64,000 bases of DNA, from the NCBI GenBank assembly GCA_021397845.1, contig CM038052.1, positions 38,920,449-38,984,448 of the forward strand. The letters run 5' to 3'. Positions 34,850-47,035 of the stretch are shown here, piece after piece. Numbering within the stretch: position 1 is the stretch's first letter; each line of letters starts with the position of its first letter. Below the pieces are notes generated by a model, which had not been told where the DNA came from, did no database searches, and was given only the letters and a program-made list of their open reading frames with translations. Source of the stretch: Areca catechu. Its lineage: Eukaryota; Streptophyta; Magnoliopsida; Arecales; Arecaceae. The position numbers and the translations under genes are program-made.

Positions 34850-35215
34850 GAAGGAGGTGATAGTAATAGCTAGTAATTGATGCAATAGAGGCATCGTGGT
34901 ATTAGAGGCAAGATAAAGGTGGGGATGGTAGAGGCAACAATATGGCGGAGATGATGATAGGGCTGTGATAGTGAATGTGGTGGTTAGGATGCTGATGACA
35001 TAGCAAGTAATGATCATGTTGGTAATTATATAGTAAAGATGATGGTAATGATAATAGTGGTACGGTATATGGTAATGGCAAGCATGGTGATGGTGATGGG
35101 GCTTGCTAAAATAGTAGCAAAGGTGAAGGCATTGACAATGTGATAGATATAGTAGTAGTAATGGCAAAAAGATGATGGTAGGGTGGTAGTGAAGATGGTA
35201 GTGGTAGTAATAAAA
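34850..35215. repeat. Low-complexity GATGGTGGTAGT-like tract
   Basis: Imperfect repeats of GATG/GGTAGT/AATGG words. The long minus-strand frame here encodes only His/Tyr/Ile runs and is judged an artefact of the repeat. Confidence 0.7.
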
Positions 35216-35597
35216 AAAATATGTTTCTTAGTTTTCAAAATAATAAAAGTAAGAGTTCTTTCATTTTTCTAAAAATAACAAAAATAATTTTTAAAAAATA
35301 AAACAAATAAAACAAATATTTTTATTTTTTTTTGGATTATGTAATTTTATGTTTAAAATAGAATAAGATATAAAATGTTTAGATGTTTGGAAGAATTAGC
35401 TTCTTGTTTCTCAACTTATATATTCTAAAAAAGTCTCCACACCCCCCCCCCCCCCCCCTCAATTTTTTTTTTAATAACAAAGAAAGGGGATAAATACATC
35501 ATAACCCTCTATTAAAATGTGTATATAATGTATCTGGAAACCAGTTATATTAGTGCTAACACATGGGATATTTATGTAAGGATATCTAGCTATGTCG

Positions 35598-37094
35598 TGT
35601 TGCTACTAAAATCTGGTCCATTGCAGTAGATCTCATCGAGGATCTGAAGACTTGATGGATGTTGCTTAATCTATAATAATAAAAAATTGCTCTATCTTGG
35701 AGGCATGGATTCGTACACGAATAAAAAAGAAAAATCTTGCTGAATTTGCTTTACCCGGGCCCTCCTATGCCTTGTTTTGTCAGTGTTAGACCAAGTAGGA
35801 GATAATCAATTTTGATCGGTATCTAGCCAATCTGGAAATGGTATCTGGCCAATCTAGAGATGGTCGACATCTAGCTAATTTGATCAAGTTATTATCTGGT
35901 TGATTTGGTGGTAGTTGGTATCTGACTAATCAAGAGATGATATTTAGCTAATTTGGAGATGATCGATCCTAGTTGGCATCTGATTGATCAGATATAGTCA
36001 GTATTTGACCGATCTGGAGGTAGTCAGTGCCTAGCTAATCTGGACATGATATCTAGCTGATTTGGAGGTAGTCGATGTTTGACCAATTTGAAGATGATAT
36101 CTGATCAATCTAGAGATGATCGATCTTGATCAGGTTTGGCCAATCTAGATATGATATTTAGCCATGTTTAGCTAATTTGGAGATGATATATGATCGATCC
36201 GAAGTTGATATTTGGCCAATTTGGAGATGATTGGCCCTGGTTAGTGTTTGGCCAATCTAATCTTATTGGTATATGGTCAATTTGGAGATAGTTGGCATCT
36301 AGCCAATTTAGACATGATATCTGGCCAATCTAGAAATGATCAGCCATAGTAGGCATCTAGCCGATCTGCTCTATAGATGACAATTATCTTTCATACAAGC
36401 TATGACATGTAAAAGTGCTTTTATGGTAAGTTATACCATTTGCTATTATTATTGGGTAGACTGCGATGTGTACTCCCCTCCATCATTATAGTGCTTCTCT
36501 CAAATTGTATAGCACCTACAAGCTTGCCCCACATAGGTGTGACCTCTCTCTCCCATATATATGTTGGATTCTATCATATCTTGTTCTTTGTTTTCCGATA
36601 GCTAACTGAGAGTGCCTTGATCATCATGGATTGAGAGTAGAAGAGGGAGAATTAAAGCTTGTGAAAGAGATTTCAAAGGGTTCTCTAGAGGAATTAAGAA
36701 ACGTATCCCTATTTCTCTCATATTAGGCTACTGTCCTTTTCTTTTTGGCTTCTCCAATTGTTTTTCTCCACTTGCCTCACTTTTTTCATTCTTTTTCTCC
36801 CTTTCCCTTTAAAGAGAATAGGTGTGGCCATTAAAGAATAGGATGCATTTCACAATGGGATAAACCTAAACATTAGAGGACATGGGCATTTAGAGAAATA
36901 TAATAACGTGGGCCTTGCATGAGTGTTAGAAGATATAGGCATTTATGTGCTAAGAAATGGGAGTCATAAGTAAGCCATTTCCCTCCATTTAAAAGAGGAG
37001 AGACAGGGAGAGAGGTGCTTTAAAGAGATAGGATGTTTGAAAGAAATTAAAAGATATTGGATGTTGGAGAATGGGAAGGATTATTATGGTATCA
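35598..37094 (-). repeat. Left (3') LTR of deleted Tat-like element
   Basis: Opens TGTTGCTACTAAAATCTGG. The 35,800-36,370 part is a degenerate minisatellite of words like ATCTGGCCAATCTAGAGATGG in 25-60 bp units. It ends with a GTATCA edge before the polypurine tract. Confidence 0.75.
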
Positions 37095-37883
37095 TATGGC
37101 CCCCACTTTTGAGTCCAAGCCATTTTTTCTTTCTAAGACAAAAAAAGTATTTAGATCGACCTATTTCATGATTAAAAAAATTTAAGTATTATTGACGATG
37201 ATTTGGAAGGTACTTGTACCTTATTATGCCCATTAAGGTCGGTATACTTCCGATCTTATATTTTGGAGGTTCCAATCGAAACTAGGATATATGTGCTCAA
37301 TTAGCCAAAGTCGAGATTGAAGTCAGAACTTGTTGTACTTGCTTTAGTAAAAGCTTTTGATCTCAAGATCTAGCTAATTCCAAGTCTGATTGAAACTTTG
37401 AAAAAAGTGAAGTTCTTAGGTCAAAATATTTTTTTCTTTTATTAATAGGTAACATTTTTTACCCATGGATGAGGAGTGTTGATTGGCTATTGTCAGGGTC
37501 CTTGTAAAATTAGCCTCTTTATCATTGTAGACCTCTACTCCACTCATCCATGTCATGTTTCAGTGGACCATCTTTACAGTTGTTAGGTTTTAATGGACTT
37601 TCTTTGTAATTGTTGAGTTTCAATGGACCCTCTTTGCAATTGTTGGATTTTAACCAACTTTTTGTAGTCAAGTTTCAACTAATTTTTTTTTTGTGGTTGG
37701 GTTTCAACCAACCAATATAATGATCAGGTTTTAATCGATCAATATGTTGAGTAGTATAAGCCATAGCTTGCCCTTAAGTTGTTGTCATGCATTTGAACAA
37801 TAAAATGCAATTAAAGCTTATGTGTGCCAACCAAAATTTGCTGAAGTGTCTTGTGCTCATGTACTCTACCTAGTGTGCAAATT
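37095..37883 (-). other. Short interior of deleted Tat-like element
   Basis: No ORF. The region 37,555-37,740 repeats variants of GGTTTCAACCAACC and TTGTAATTGTTGGGTTT (about 30-45 bp spacing), a degenerate tandem block. The polypurine tract (left end) and primer-binding site (right end) are in the expected places for the minus strand. Confidence 0.65.
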
Positions 37884-39150
37884 TGTTGCCGCTAAAATCT
37901 AGTCTGGCAAAGTAGATCTCGTCGAGGATCCAAAGATGTAGTGGGTGTTAGTTGATCCATGATGACAAAAAATGCTTTGCCTCGAATTTGTAGATCTACA
38001 TACAAATAAGAAAGGAATACCTCACTAGATTTGCTCTGGCTGAGTTCTTTGATGTCTTGTTCTATCGATGTTTGACCAAGGAAGAGATAATCAATTTTGG
38101 TTAGCATCTAGCCGATTTGGAGATAATATCTGATTGATCTAGAGATGGTCAGTACTCGATCAATCTGATATAGTAGATATTTGGCTGATTTGGAGGTAGT
38201 CATGTCTAGCAAGTTTGGAGATGATATCTAGCCAATTTGCAGATGATCGATCCTGGTCAACATTTGGCTGATCTAATCTAGTGGTATCTAGTCGATCCAG
38301 AGGTGGTTGATATCTAATCAATTTAGACATAATATATGGCCAACTAGAGGTAGTCGGCATTTGATCGATCTGGAGATGATGTTTAGCCGATCTGGAGGTA
38401 GTCAATATTTGGTTGATCTAGAGATGAGATCTGGACAATCTGGAGAAGATCAATCCTGGTTAGCATTGGTTGATCTAGAGATGATTAGTCCTGATCGGCG
38501 TCTAGTCTATTTGATCTAGTCAATATCTAGTCAATCTAGAGGTAGTTGGCATTTGGCTAATTTGGACATGATATCTAGCTGAACTAGAAATAATTAGCCC
38601 TGGCTAACATTTAGCCGATTTGCTTTGTAGATGGCATACAAGCTATATGATATGTAGAAGTACTTTCTTGGTAGGTTATACCACCTACTATTATCATTAG
38701 GTAGACTGCGAATATGTACTCCCCTCCTGCACCATTATGGTGCTTTCCTCGAATTGTATAGCATCTAAAAGCCTACCCCACACACGTGTGACCTCTCTCT
38801 CCCATATATATGTTGGATTTCGTCCTATCTCATTCTTTGTTCTTCGACAACTATCTAGGAGTGCCTCAATTGCCATAAATTGAGAGGAGAGAGAAGAAAA
38901 GCTTATGAAAAAGATTTCAAATACTTCTATGGATGAACTGAGGAAATGAGGAATGAATCCCCCTCAGTCTCCCATTGAGTCATCATCCTTTTCTTTTTGG
39001 TCTAGCCTCTTCTATAGTTTTTCTCTTCTTGTATCACATATTCTATTCTTTTTCTTTCCTGTCCCTTTAAATAGAATAGGTGTGGCCACTAAAGAACATG
39101 ATGCATTGCATGATGAGAACTAGAACGTTGGCAAACATGGGCATTCAAGG
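37884..39150 (-). repeat. Right (5') LTR of deleted Tat-like element, main part
   Basis: Opens TGTTGCCGCTAAAATCTAG and follows 35,598-36,900 throughout, including the minisatellite (38,060-38,620). It is broken at CAAGG (39,146-39,150) by the nested Tat element and resumes at 51,606. Confidence 0.8.
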
Positions 39151-40705
39151 TGTTACGGCCATGATGATGACGTGGCCGGTCTCAGATTCCGTCGTGCATG
39201 ATTGAGCCGCGTGGAGGTTTCTTCGGCCGAGTCAGCTGCAGGTCCCATGCCACCGAGATCGAGCTCGGCCCTTGCCCCCTGGCTACCTCGCCAGGTGATA
39301 TCCCGAGGCGTTACCGCCCTGGCCGAAGTCGAGTTCGGTTCAGGGCCCCTTCTACCGCCTCGCCAGGTGTCCGCCCAGGAGGGATCCACCTCGACCGAGG
39401 TCGGCCGCTCCCCCGCTCCCTCACCAGGTGGCGCCCAGAGACGGTCCCACCGAGGCCGAGGTCGAGCCGGGCCCCTTCGCTCCTTCACCAGGTGGCCCCC
39501 GGAGATGGGACCACCTCGACCGAAGCCGAGCGCCCTTCTGCCGCCTCGCCAGGTGTCCACCCAGGAGGGGTCCACCTCGGCCGAGGTCGGCTGCTCCCCC
39601 GCTCCCTCGCCAGGTGGTGCCCAGAGACGGTCCCACCAAGCCTAAGGTCGAGCCGGGCCTCTTCGCTCCTTCGCCAGGTGGCCCCCGGAGACGGGACCAC
39701 CTCGACCGAAGCCGAGCGCCCTTCTGCCGCCTCGCCAGGTGTCCACCCAGGAGGGGTCCACCTCGACCGAGGTCGGCTGCTCCCCCGCTCCCTCGCCAGG
39801 TGGCGCCTGGAGACGGGACCACCTCGACTGAAGCCGAGCGCCCTTCTGCCGCTCTGCCAGGTGTCCACCTGGGAGGGGTCCACCTCGGCCGAGATCAGGC
39901 CGCCCGTGCAGAGAAGGACCCAAAGAGCGGAGGCGCAGGTTCCGAGGTTGGCCCTCGAGCCGTGCGCACCACAGACGGTGCCCCGTACAGATGGCGGCGG
40001 CACGCGAAACATCACTTACGTCGGCTCGACAGGTTCTGCAGTCGAGAGACGCGATTCTGGCAAAACAGGGCCCATCAACGGACAACGCCGGCACCTCGGA
40101 AGGGGAGCGCCCACACCGGGCCCGAGGTCTGACCGGCCGCCCTGCCGGCGCCCCCCCTTCCTTTATCCTTTCCCCGCTGGGCTCGGCAAACGAGGTCAGA
40201 AAGCCGCCTGGCCCTCGAAACCAAAAGGGGAATGAGAAAAGGATGGAGAAGGGACAACGAGAGCAACAAGGGGAGCCTCCCAAGAGCGGAAAAGAGGCAG
40301 GCAACAGGAGGAGATAAAAGGAAGGAAAGAGGAGGCGACCAGGTAAGGTGGGACGAATAAGAAACAGAGGCTGAAGGCCCCGCTCCGAGAGTAAGATCCA
40401 GGGCCCGAGAGGGGATCGCTTGGCGTGAGCTCGGCAAGGGGACCCAGCCGGGTTTCTGGTCCCTCCAGCACCTTTCTTGCTAGTAAATTCTCTGAGTCTG
40501 GGACTCCTTTGGGGGCCCGTCTTGGAGAATCTGTTTCCTCTCACCGTCTACTAACTTGATCGTCGGAGCTCCCTCGCCGGGATCCCCGGCCAAGGTCTTC
40601 TGACCTTGCCTTGCAGGTTCGCTCCGGCCAGGAGGCCCCGGGAGTAAGGCGGTCTGGTAGGATCGGCGGTTCTGAGGTACGGGCGCGGCGACGAGATCGG
40701 CAACA
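39151..40705 (+). repeat. 5' LTR of Tat element
   Basis: TGTTACGGCC...CGGCAACA, 1,555 bp. U3 contains the minisatellite described separately; a GATAAAAG motif at 40,312 may be the TATA box. The U5 end is homologous to the LTR end of the 55,722 element (shared ACTTGATCGT-GGAG block). Confidence 0.95.
39360..39895. repeat. LTR minisatellite with higher-order period (about 187 bp = 3 x 62 bp)
   Basis: Monomers of about 62 bp each contain GCCAGGTG and ACCTCGACCGA-like words. Three different monomers recur in order: the GGTGGCGCCCAGAGACGG type appears near 39,424, 39,612 and 39,799. The 3' LTR holds the same arrangement (50,260-50,800). Long open frames on both strands here are repeat artefacts. 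Confidence 0.8.
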
Positions 40706-40723
40706 GATTGGCGCACCAAGTAG
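40706..40723 (+). other. Primer-binding site region of Tat element
   Basis: GATTGGCGCACCAAGTAG begins right after the LTR. The same position reads GATTAGCGCGCCAGG in the 55,722 element and AATTTGCACACTAGGTAG in the 35,598 element. The primer tRNA is not identified from sequence alone. Confidence 0.7.
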
Positions 40724-40783
40724 GGGGGCAGGACAACACCCCTAGTGGGAGCCAGCTTTCTGCAGGCACGGCGCTCTCCGACA

Positions 40784-42290
40784 ATGGTGGTCACTCGTGG
40801 GCGCGAGGCATCCACCAGCCGTGTGGGGGAGGTTCCCTCCCCTCAAGGGGCCCACAGCCCGGAGAGGGAGCTCCCAGCTCCCCCTCCTCTTCCACTACCA
40901 CTGACCTCGGTGGATGTGCCCCTCGCGGCCGTCATCCAATAGCTGCAGACTTTGACCTCGGTGGTCCAGCAGCTTCAACATCAGCAGCGGTCCCTGGCCA
41001 CGCAGCCGCAGCCGGGGAACCCCGCGGCTCGAGCCGCGGGGCCGCGTGGGAGCCTGCACTCCATTCAGGGCAGGCCATCTCACCCGAGGGCGGTCTCTAA
41101 CCCCCACGGGAGCCACCAAGCTCCCGCAAAAAGAAACTACTCCGGTTCGGCGGATCACGAGAGTCGATCCCCGGCCGATGAAGCTGAGACGACGCATCGC
41201 AGCAAGCGGCGCCGAGGCGTGACTTTGCGCCGAGACCGATCGGCGCCCCCTTCGCCAGCGGCCTCGGTGGAAGACTCCACCGACGAGGCCATCAGGCGTC
41301 AGGCCGAGAGGCGCTTGGAGGAGCACGAGCGCAAGTTGGCAGAGTTCGCCCGTCGATTTGCCAACCTGCAGAACTCATCGACGGACCTGGCGGGCTACGA
41401 CTCCCGTCCTCCCTTCTCTGAAGAAATCCAGGCGGAGCCGATCCCGAGCCGGTTCCGCATACCGCAGGTGGATCCCTACGACGGGACCACCGACCCTCTG
41501 GACCATCTTGAGAGCTACAAGGCTCTCATGAGGGTCCAGGGTGCCATTGATGCCCTTTTGTGCATCGCCTTCCCCGCTACCCTCCGGAAGGTCGCTCGAG
41601 TCTGGTTCACCCGCCTCGAGCCCGGATCTATTTGCTCCTTCCACCAGCTGAAAGGAAAGTTTGTGGCGCACTTCGACGCTTGTCGGAAGGTGCCAAGAGA
41701 GGTGGATATCCTCTTCTCCATCTGTCAGCAGGACCAGGAGCTGCTACGGGACTACATCACCTAGTTCAAGACCGCAGCCCTGGAAATCTACAGCCTGGAT
41801 GAGCCCGTCGCCATGCTGGCTTTGAAGCGTGGGCTCAAGACGTCCCGCCTGACCTACTCCCTGGACAAAAAGCCTCCCAGGACGTACTCCGAGCTCCTCC
41901 TCCGCGCCCACAAGTACATCCGAGCGGAGGAGGCCGACCGCACCCGCCAAGAGCTGGACGGGAAGACTCCGAAGAGGCCGTCCTCGAGGGATCTTACAGG
42001 AGCTCGGAAGCCCGGGCCACCTGCCGACCCTCGCCCGAACCCGAGGTCGAAGGGCGAGGCCATTCCAGAGTGGAGGTTCACCCCTCCCTCGCCCCTCGAA
42101 CAAAGTTCCTCATGGAAATTGAGGGCGAGCACTACCTCCGCCGACCTCCTCCACAGAATCCAAGAGGTATCCGAGACAAGTCAAAGTACTGCCAGTTCCA
42201 CCGCGAGCACGGCCATGACATGGAGGAGTGTCGCAACCTGAAGCAGGAAATCGAGGAGCTGATCAAGAGGGACTACCTCAGGAAGTTCGT
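40784..42290 (+). pseudogene. Tat element gag
   Basis: ATG at 40,784 starts MVVTRGREASTSRVGEVPS. The frame stops at TAG 40,940 (AVIQ*LQTLTSV, where CAG is expected), runs on through a basic stretch (HRSKRRRGVTLRRD) and the gag core (VDPYDGTTDPLDHLESYKAL ... AFPATLRKVARVWFTRL), and stops again at TAG 41,762 (LRDYIT*FKTAALEIY, again CAG expected). It continues to about 42,105, then shifts by one base into the frame with the zinc knuckle YCQFHREHGHDMEEC (about 42,190-42,235). Gag would build the particle; it is inactive as read. Confidence 0.88.
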
Positions 42291-42985
42291 CAGGAATGAG
42301 GTCCCCCCGGAGGGGCAGCTGCTCGCGGCCTTATCACCAGTTCCTGCAATCGATAACTGCCCGACGGAGAAGCCGGTGGGCATGATCTCACTTGGGGTCG
42401 GGCGGGCGGCGAAGAGAGCCCGGGAAATCGCGAACCCGGAGAATGTAATCCCTCCTGAAGAGGGGAAGGAAAACGAGAATGTAAACAATGATGCTGTGAT
42501 GGTCGAGATGACCATCGCGAAGCATCCTGTACATCGAATTATGGTGGATAGTGGAAGCTCGGCTGACGTGATTTTTTACGATGCTTTCTCTCGGATGAAT
42601 TTGTCCCATGATCAGCTGAGACCGGTGCATACCCCCCTGGTAGGCGGGGACTCCGTGGGGGTCGAAGGGGAGATTACTCTCCCGGTCACCGCCGGATCCC
42701 CATCTCGACAGACGACCGTCCTGATGACGTTTACCGTCGTCAAGCTCCCTTCGCCTTACAACGCAATTCTCGGGCGTCCCGGGCTCAACCAACTGGATGC
42801 CATGATTTCCATGAAGAGGTTGTTGGTGCAGTTCCCCACGTCTTCCAGGCTCGGGGTGATGAAGGGGACGACCCAGCCAGTCCCGCATTGCCTCCAGGCG
42901 GTCCCGGGCGCCCGGGGCGCGGAGCTCGGCCCCGATGTTGATGACCTTGATCTAAGGGAGAAGGAACCCAGGGGGGCCCGTAGAA
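42291..42985 (+). pseudogene. Tat element aspartic protease region
   Basis: Open in the same frame as the zinc knuckle. The active site is RIMVDSGSSADVIFYDAF (Asp near 42,547), followed by a second conserved stretch, SPYNAILGRPGLNQLDA (near 42,750-42,800). After ELGPDVDDLDLREKE a second one-base frameshift, probably in the GGGGGG run near 42,970-42,976, returns the reading to the gag frame. Apart from the shifts the domain looks intact. Confidence 0.85.
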
Positions 42986-45900
42986 CGCCTGTTGACTTAT
43001 CCCCTTGGTTCGGACCCACTGAAGATGGTGCAGGTTGGGGCGCAACTCCCAGAAGAAGAACGGGCCCGCCTACTGGAGTTCCTCCGTGCAAATGCAGACG
43101 TGTTCGCCTGGTCAGCGGCCGACATGCCGGGCATTCCCCCCGAGGTCATTACGCATAGACTGAACGTGGATCCGAGCTGCCGCCCGGTCCGCTAGAAGAA
43201 GAGAAGCTTCGCCATGGAGAGACAGAGGGCCATCAACGAGGAGCTGGAGAAGCTCCTCGCCGCCGGCTTTGTGCGGGAAGTCCAATATCCCAGCTGGCTG
43301 GCGAACGTGGTCATGGTAAGGAAGAGCAGTGGTAAGTGGAGGATCTGTGTGGACTACATCGACCTCAACCGAGCTTGCCCGAAGGACAGCTTCCCTCTTC
43401 CGAAAATCGACCAGCTGATTGACACCACCTCGGGACATCGCCTCCTGTCATTCATGGATGCATTCTCTGGATACAACCAGATCCGAATGAACCCGGAGGA
43501 CGAGGAGCACACTGCCTTCATCACCGACCGCAGAACTTTTTGCTACAAGATGATGCCGTTCGGCTTCAAGAACGCTGGGGCCACGTACCAGCGTCTGGTC
43601 AACAGGATCTTCAAAGACCAGATCGGCCGCAACATGTAGGTGTACGTGGACGATATGCTGGTAATGAGCAGACCCGATTCGGACCATGTAGCTGACCTGG
43701 CGGAGACATTCGGCAACCTCCGACGTCATCAGATGAAGCTGAACCCTGCGAAGTGCGCCTTCGGCGTCTCCGCCGGGAAGTTCCTAGGATTCATGGTGAC
43801 CCAAAGAGGAATTGAAGCCAACCCGGAGAAGGTCCAGGCCATCCTGGACATGGAGCAGCCCGCCTCCAAGAAGCAAGTGCAGCAACTCATCGGTCGGGTT
43901 ACGGCCCTCAACCGTTTTATCTCTAGGTCGGCCGATCGCTGCCGCCCCTTTTTCAAGGTGCTGAGGAAGATGAACGACTTCGCCTGGACCGAGAAATGCC
44001 AGGAGGCCTTTGAAGAGCTGAAGAAGATGCTCGCATCGCCACCGCTGCTTTCCCGACCCGAGGAAGGGGAGGAGCTCATCCTCTACCTAGCGGTCACCCC
44101 GGAAGCTGTCAGTTCGGTCCTGGTTCGGACCGACGATCAAGGAGTCCAGCGGCCGGTGTACTATACCAGCAAACTTCTCCGCGACGCGGAGCTCAGGTAT
44201 TCTCGGCCCGAGAAGCTCGTTTTTGCGTTAATAGTGTCTGCTCAGCGTCTCAGGCCCTATTTCCAAGCGCATCCCATCGCCGTCCTGACGGATCAGCCGC
44301 TGAAAGTGGTGCTCAGCCGACCCGACACCTCGGGGCGATTGGCGAAGTGGGCACTGAAGCTCAGCGAGTTCGACATCGCGTACAGGCCCAGGTCGGCCAT
44401 GAAAGTACAAGTGCTAGCCGACTTCTTGGTCGAATGCGCGGGTTTAGGCAAGGATCCCGAGGAGGATCCCGTGCACCGGCAGCCGAAAGCGGGCCCCGAG
44501 GGGCCTGGAGAGGACGCGTGGATCCTCCACGTAGATGGAGCCTCGAACTCCGGCGGGAGCGGAGCCGGACTCATTCTTGCCAATAGCGACGGGGTCGTCG
44601 CCGAATGCGCGCTCCATTTCCAGTTCACCGCGATAAACAATCAGGCAGAGTACGAAGTGCTCCTCGCCGGGCTGAGGGTCTCCCGCGAGCTGGGCGTGAC
44701 TAACCTTAAGGCCTTCACTGACTCCCAGCTCATGGCAGGACAGGTCTCCGGGGAGTATGCCGCGCACGACCCCCAAATGATGAAATACTTGGAGCTCGTC
44801 AAGGCGGGCACGGCCGGTTTCCGGCGCTTCAACATCTTCCACATCCCCCGCAGGGATAACGCCCGCGCGGACACTCTTTCCCGGCTGGCGACCCTGCCGG
44901 ACTCGATGCTGGGTCGCGCTCACGTGGAGCACCTTAAGGCCCCAAGTCACAAGACCCCAGTGGAGGTCCATCAGGTTAGCCGTGAGCCCAGCTGGATGGA
45001 CAAGTATGCCGAATACATAACCAGCAGCACCTTGCCAGAGGACCGCGTGGCGGCCCACCTCATCAGGAAGAAGGCCGCGCGGTTCGTCCTGATGGATGGG
45101 CAATTGTATCGAAGATCCTACTCCTACCCCCTCCTTAAATGCGTGGGACCCGCGGAAGCCAGACTCGTGCTCCAGGAGATTCACGAGGGCGTCTGTGGGA
45201 ACCACGTGGGGGGTAGAGCGTTATCCTACAAAGCCCTTCGTCAGGGCTACTTTTGGGAGACGATGAAGGAGGACGCCGCTAATTTCGTGAGGAGGTGCGA
45301 TCGGTGCCAGCGTCACGCCACGGTGCAACGGCAGCCCTCTAACCCAATCTCCCAGCTTTCAGCTCCGTGGCCATTCGCCCAATGGGGGATGGACCTTCTG
45401 GGTCCATTCCCGCCGGCGTCTGGACAGCGGAAATTCTTGATCGTGGCCATCGACTACTTCACGAAGTGGGTTGAGGCCGAACCCTTGGCATGGATCATCG
45501 AGGCAAACGTCGCCAAGTTCTTCTGGAAGTCAATCGTTTGCCGTTTCGGCCTCCCCCACACCGTGGTCACTGATAACGGGTGCCAGTTCGACTGCCAGGA
45601 GTTTGAAGAGTTCTGCGGCGACCTCGGCATCAGGCATAGCTTCACCTCGGTGGCGCATCCTCAGACCAATGGAGAGGCCGAAGTCATGAACAGGACCATT
45701 TTGCAGGGTCTCCGCACGCGGCTGGACCAGGCCAAGGGTAGATGGGCCGAGGAGCCCCCCAGCATCCTTTGGGCGTACCATACCACCCCGAGAACAGTGA
45801 CCGATGAGACCCCGTTCAACCTCGTCTTTGGAGCCGAAGCGGTCATCCCGATCGAGCTCAGCCTACCCACACTACGTGTGGAGCAATATGACGAGACAGA

Positions 45901-46225
45901 GAACCCCGCCAGAATGATGCTCAACCTTGACCTTCTTGAAGAGACGAGGGACAAGGCCCGAGTTCGGATGGCGGCGTATAGGCAGCGGGTGGCCAGGTAT
46001 TACAACTCCTGAGTGCGGCCGAAGTCCTTTCATCCCGGAGATCTGGTCCTCCGGCGCGCTGAAGCTTCTCAGCCATGGGAGTGCGGGAAGCTCTCACTGA
46101 ACTGGGAAGGCCCGTATCGGGTAGCAGAAGCCCTCCCCCATGGCACCTACTACCTGGAGGAATTGGGAGGGGCCAGGTTTCCCCGGACGTGGAATGCCTC
46201 GAATCTAAGGATGTATTATCAGTAA
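42986..46225 (+). pseudogene. Tat element RT - RNase H - archaeal RNase H - integrase
   Basis: One frame with three stops. The start is DPLKMVQVGAQLPEEERARL. RT includes WRICVDYIDLNRACPKDSF and FMDAFSGYNQI, with the YVDDMLV catalytic box at 43,643. Stops are TAG 43,193 (CRPVR*KKRSF, CAG expected) and TAG 43,637 just before VYVDDM. Ty3 RNase H spans 44,070-44,440. A second, archaeal-type RNase H (HVDGASNSGGSGAGLIL ... NNQAEYEVLLAGL ... AFTDSQLMAGQV ... RRDNARADTLSRLA) spans 44,520-44,900 and marks the Tat lineage. Integrase has the H-H-C-C finger (HEGVCGNHVGG ... CDRCQRH) and a D-D-E core (GMDLLGPFP, VVTDNGCQFD, NGEAEVMNRTI). TGA 46,010 (YYNS*VRPKSF, CGA expected) precedes the GPYRV tail; TAA ends at 46,225. 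Confidence 0.92.
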
Positions 46226-46354
46226 TTTAAGGTTCCCCACTCCTGCATAAAGTTTCTTTATTTTAAACGCTCTTTCTCACCTCGTAGGGAAATCGGCGCA
46301 TGGCCCTGGGTTCGGCACACCCGATCGTGGCCGAAGGCCGAAGGAAGCGAGAAG

Positions 46355-47035
46355 TCCCGGGTTTCGGTCTGGAAGGCGGGGCAGAACCCGGTTCGCCCAC
46401 GCGAGCATGGAGAATAGCTCGGCAAGCCGCGCAAGGCTTGAGAAAGCCTGCGGCCCCGAGGTTCAGTCCGAAATTCCCGGGCTTCGGCCTGGAAGGCGCG
46501 ACAGAACCCAGTTTGCCCACGCGAGCACGGAGAACAGCTCGGCAAGCCGCGCAAGGCTTGAGAAAGCCTGCGGCCCCGGGGTTCAGTCCGAAAGTCCCGG
46601 GCTTCGGCCTGGAAGGTGGGGCAGAACCTAGTTCGCCCACGCGAGCACGGAGAACAGCTCGGCAAGCCACGCAAGGCTTGAGAAAGCCTGCAGCCCCGGG
46701 GTTCAGTCCAGAAGCCCCGGGGTTCAGTCCAGAATTCCCGGGCTTCGGCCTGGAAGGCGGGGCAGAACCCAGTTCGCCCACGCGAGCACGGAGAACAGCT
46801 CGGCAAGCCGCGCAAGGCTTTAGAAAGCCTGCGGCCCCGGGGTTCAGTCCGGAAGTCCCGGGCTTCGGCCTGGAAGGCGGGGCAGAACCCAGTTCGCCCA
46901 CGCAAGCACGGAGAACAGCTCGGCAATCCGCGCAAGGCTTGAGAAATCCTGCGGCCCCGGGGTTTAGTCCGGAAGTCCCAGGCTTCGGTCTGGAAGGCGG
47001 GGCAGAACCCAGTTCGCCCACGCGAGCACGAAGGC
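46355..47035. repeat. 120-bp tandem array in the 3' region of the Tat element (about 6 copies)
   Basis: GGCAGAACCC and its neighbours recur at about 46,381, 46,501, 46,621, 46,762, 46,882 and 47,001. The period is 120 bp, with one unit lengthened by a 21-bp internal duplication. Each unit contains GAGAACAGCTCGGCAAGCC and CCCCGGGGTTCAGTCC. The period is divisible by 3, which keeps frames open on both strands (267 and 295 codons); their proteins are simple repeats and unlikely to be real. Confidence 0.92.

Larger units (their letters stand above)
31279..35597. other. AT-rich intergenic DNA downstream of D14
   Basis: Holds the D14 3' untranslated region at its start, a short GA-rich run (31,680-31,705), an (AT)n tract (33,396-33,447), a GATGGTGGT-type low-complexity stretch (34,850-35,215) and a 17-base C run (35,442-35,458). 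No gene or bordered transposon was recognised. Confidence 0.6.

Noticed and set aside
34826..35238. His/Tyr/Ile-rich minus-strand frames
   Set aside because: Derived from a GATGGTGGT-type low-complexity tract, with no protein-like composition.
39153..40544. Long overlapping open frames (up to 345 codons) on both strands in the 5' LTR of the Tat element
   Set aside because: They translate GC-rich minisatellite units in several frames at once, repeat the same Pro/Arg/Gly words, and recur in the 3' LTR. No domain is recognisable.
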